A stretch of 64,000 nt of DNA from JBEKHT01 sp049516595 (GTDB taxonomy: Bacteria > Chloroflexota > Anaerolineae > Anaerolineales > RBG-16-64-43), in the NCBI GenBank assembly GCA_049516595.1, contig JBEKSY010000014.1, positions 1 to 64,000 of the forward strand. The letters are read 5' to 3'. A program made the translations under genes and the position numbers. Positions within the stretch are counted from its first letter, which is position 1; each line of letters opens with the position of its first letter. This document shows positions 62,468 through 64,000 of the stretch, in pieces. Below the pieces are notes generated by a model that made no database searches, was not told the origin of the DNA, and worked only from the letters and a program-made list of their open reading frames with translations.

Positions 62468-63106
62468 ATGAAGACCATTCCTGTTATTTTCCTTGGGACT
62501 TTCCTTGTCCTATCCTTGTCGGCCTGCGGGACGTTCGAGGTGGGGGTGGAAAACACGAACACGATCGTGGTGGGTCCTACGGTGGTGCCGACGACGGTCT
62601 CGGTCCTGACCGTTGCACCTAGTGCGCCGCCACCCGCCACGGTCCCGCCGACCGCGGTCCCACCCTGGACGCCCCCGCCTGCCGCCAGTCCGACACCGCA
62701 GGAGATGAGCCTGCAAGTATTCCTGATCGCTGTCGGGGACAACGGGGTCTCCGGCAAGAAGATCGGTTGCGGCGACAGCGCCGTCCCCGTTCAACTGGAG
62801 GTCCCGTACACGGTCGGTGTGCTGAGGGCATCGCTCGGCGCGCTGTTCTCGATCAAAGGGAGAGACTATGGGGAGTCTGGGCTATACAACGCCCTCTACC
62901 AATCCAATCTGCAGGTGCAGAACGTGAACCTGCAAAATGGAAAGGCGCTCGTCTACCTGACCGGGACCCTGCAGCTGGGTGGAGAATGCGACACCCCGAG
63001 GGTAAAGGCCCAGATCGAAGAAACGGCTCTCCAGTTTTCAACCGTGAGTCAGGTGGAAATCTTTCTGAATGGCCAACCGTTGGATCAGGCCCTTTCTTTG
63101 AAATAG
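62468..63106 (+). CDS. secreted lipoprotein with GerMN-like domain
   Basis: This 212-residue protein has a lipoprotein signal (FLGTFLVLSLSACG, Cys20). A Pro/Thr/Val-rich linker follows (residues 35-80, PTVVPTT and PPAASPTP patterns). A C-terminal domain of about 120 residues resembles GerMN: VQLEVPYTVGVLRASLGALFS and NGKALVYLTGTLQLGGEC, ending TVSQVEIFLNGQPLDQAL. GerMN domains occur in spore and envelope lipoproteins of unknown biochemistry. The linker composition is common in Chloroflexota secreted proteins. ATG 62468 has AGAGG upstream. Confidence 0.82.
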   Translation: MKTIPVIFLGTFLVLSLSACGTFEVGVENTNTIVVGPTVVPTTVSVLTVAPSAPPPATVPPTAVPPWTPPPAASPTPQEMSLQVFLIAVGDNGVSGKKIGCGDSAVPVQLEVPYTVGVLRASLGALFSIKGRDYGESGLYNALYQSNLQVQNVNLQNGKALVYLTGTLQLGGECDTPRVKAQIEETALQFSTVSQVEIFLNGQPLDQALSLK

Positions 63107-63233
63107 ATCGTGCCATCGGCGAAAGGGCAAGGGCCTGGGGCCGGGACGCCCATGCGCGCGTCCGGTTTTCGGCTGCGCGCAAACCATTCTCAAGCCCCGC
63201 GAAGGGTAAAACTTGCCCTGTCCAGCGGCCGGG

Positions 63234-64000
63234 TCAGCGCAATTCTGCTTCTGCCCCCATCACGGCATGCACGATGTGAGGCCCACCCATTCGGTCCGGC
63301 GGGACGACATTCCCCTCGATCGCACGGCCGTCCAGGCGGACGGACACGACGCCCCGGCAAACGTGAAGGGGGTTTTCCACCGAGATCTCATACCGCGCGC
63401 CCCGGAACCTGCGGGTCATCTGGAAACCGTTCCAGGCGTGGGGAATGCAAGGGTTGATCTCCAGGCCGTTGTATGTGGCACGGACCCCAAGGATGTGCTG
63501 GGTGGCGGCCTGATAGGCCCACGACGCCGTGCCCGAGAGCCAGCTGTTGCGGGCCAGTCCAAACTGCGGATGTTCGTCGCCCAAGATGTTTTGGGCGTAG
63601 ACGTACGGCTCGCACTCGTAGATCTCAATCAGGTCATTGCGCGCGGCCGGATTGATCTCGGAATAGTATTCAAAGGCGCGATCGCCGTTGCCCAGGATCG
63701 TTTCCGCGATGACCGCCCACGGATTGGGATGCAAGAAGATGCCGCCGTTTTCCTTGGTGCCGGGTGGAAAGGTCGTCACGCCCCCGTACTGGGGGTCGAA
63801 CCCGTTGTAACTGGGTGCGGCAAGCTTGATACCGAATCTCGTGTTCAACCTCCCATAGACGGCGTCCATCGCCTTTCGGGCGCGATCAGGGGATGCAAAA
63901 CCTGAGATGACCGGCCAGGATTGGCCGTTGAGATAGATCTGCGCGTATGTGTTCTTCGAAGAGCCGAGAGGGGTTCCCTCCTCGTCGAAATAGCGGACAT
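63234..64000 (-). CDS. GH94 phosphorylase (cellobiose/chitobiose phosphorylase-like), N-terminal part outside the window
   Basis: The frame is open to the last base and continues beyond it, so only the C-terminal 255 or so residues are seen. They match the end of the GH94 catalytic (alpha/alpha)6 domain: STGQWPVI-like NGQSWPVISGFAS, YGGVTTFPPGTKENGGIFLHPNPWAVIAETILGNGDRAFEYY, YECEPYVYAQNILGDEHPQFGLARNSWLSGTASW and RRFRGARYEISVENP. GH94 enzymes phosphorolyse beta-1,4-linked disaccharides such as cellobiose or N,N'-diacetylchitobiose to a sugar 1-phosphate. The subtype cannot be told from this part. No sugar transporter is beside it within the window. Confidence 0.9.
   Translation of the reverse strand, partial: VRYFDEEGTPLGSSKNTYAQIYLNGQSWPVISGFASPDRARKAMDAVYGRLNTRFGIKLAAPSYNGFDPQYGGVTTFPPGTKENGGIFLHPNPWAVIAETILGNGDRAFEYYSEINPAARNDLIEIYECEPYVYAQNILGDEHPQFGLARNSWLSGTASWAYQAATQHILGVRATYNGLEINPCIPHAWNGFQMTRRFRGARYEISVENPLHVCRGVVSVRLDGRAIEGNVVPPDRMGGPHIVHAVMGAEAELR

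Overview
The window is a high-GC bacterial chromosome segment with about fifty protein genes on both strands. Roughly three quarters of it is coding, with many non-coding gaps of 300-1,250 bases. I saw no rRNA, tRNA, CRISPR array, insertion sequence or phage genes. Several features suggest a Chloroflexota-type (Anaerolineae-like) anaerobe or facultative anaerobe: proline/threonine-rich linkers in secreted lipoproteins, a serpin, a TatA with a C-terminal zinc ribbon, many ABC-2 exporters, and two glycyl-radical enzymes. That assignment is inference; no marker gene is present to fix it.

Layout. 1-4.7 kb: a MarR regulator (cut by the window edge) followed by an ABC-2 permease, a HlyD-type adaptor and two separate ATPases, one with a changed H-loop. 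5.3-7.3 kb: methylglyoxal synthase and a histidine phosphatase. 7.7-11.3 kb (minus): a compact operon of ECF sigma factor, zinc-finger anti-sigma factor, ABC ATPase and ABC-2 permease. 11.8-15.9 kb (minus): a glycyl-radical enzyme, its radical-SAM activase with ferredoxin insert, and an FMN-binding PNPOx-like protein. 16.4-24 kb: a metallo-beta-lactamase-fold hydrolase, a fatty-acid-hydroxylase-like membrane protein, UppP, a lipoprotein serpin, a PDZ-containing HtrA protease and a SHOCT protein. 24.8-32.4 kb: an SDR, a frameshifted two-domain GNAT, TatC/TatA, a flavodoxin pseudogene, ChrA and cysteine synthase. 33.2-42.1 kb: an ATPase plus two-permease exporter, an ICMT-like methyltransferase with a probable frameshift, a DinB/ClbS-like protein, a small membrane protein, a DUF362 iron-sulfur protein, an OsmC protein and an APH-fold kinase. 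42.5-46.6 kb (minus): a two-subunit molybdenum hydroxylase and AzlCD. 47.3-52.3 kb: a PDZ-less HtrA protease, MoxR ATPase, DUF58 protein and two membrane VWA proteins. 52.9-54.6 kb (minus): an acyl-CoA ligase with a promoter and terminator-type leader. 55.8-60.1 kb: a second activase plus glycyl-radical enzyme, then a cyclopropane fatty acid synthase. 60.2-64 kb: a two-component system, a GerMN-like lipoprotein and the C-terminal part of a GH94 phosphorylase.

How the genes fit together. Three groups stand out. The two glycyl-radical enzyme/activase pairs imply oxygen-free radical chemistry on unidentified substrates. Three independent ABC-2 exporters and the secreted protease/serpin set point to an envelope-stress and detoxification profile. 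The most unusual regulatory feature is the leader of the acyl-CoA ligase: a good promoter, an intrinsic terminator well upstream of the start codon, and a segment that can compete for the terminator's 3' arm. Three genes are broken or apparently broken (GNAT, ICMT-like, flavodoxin). Two of these carry a one-base change in a G run, which could be assembly error.
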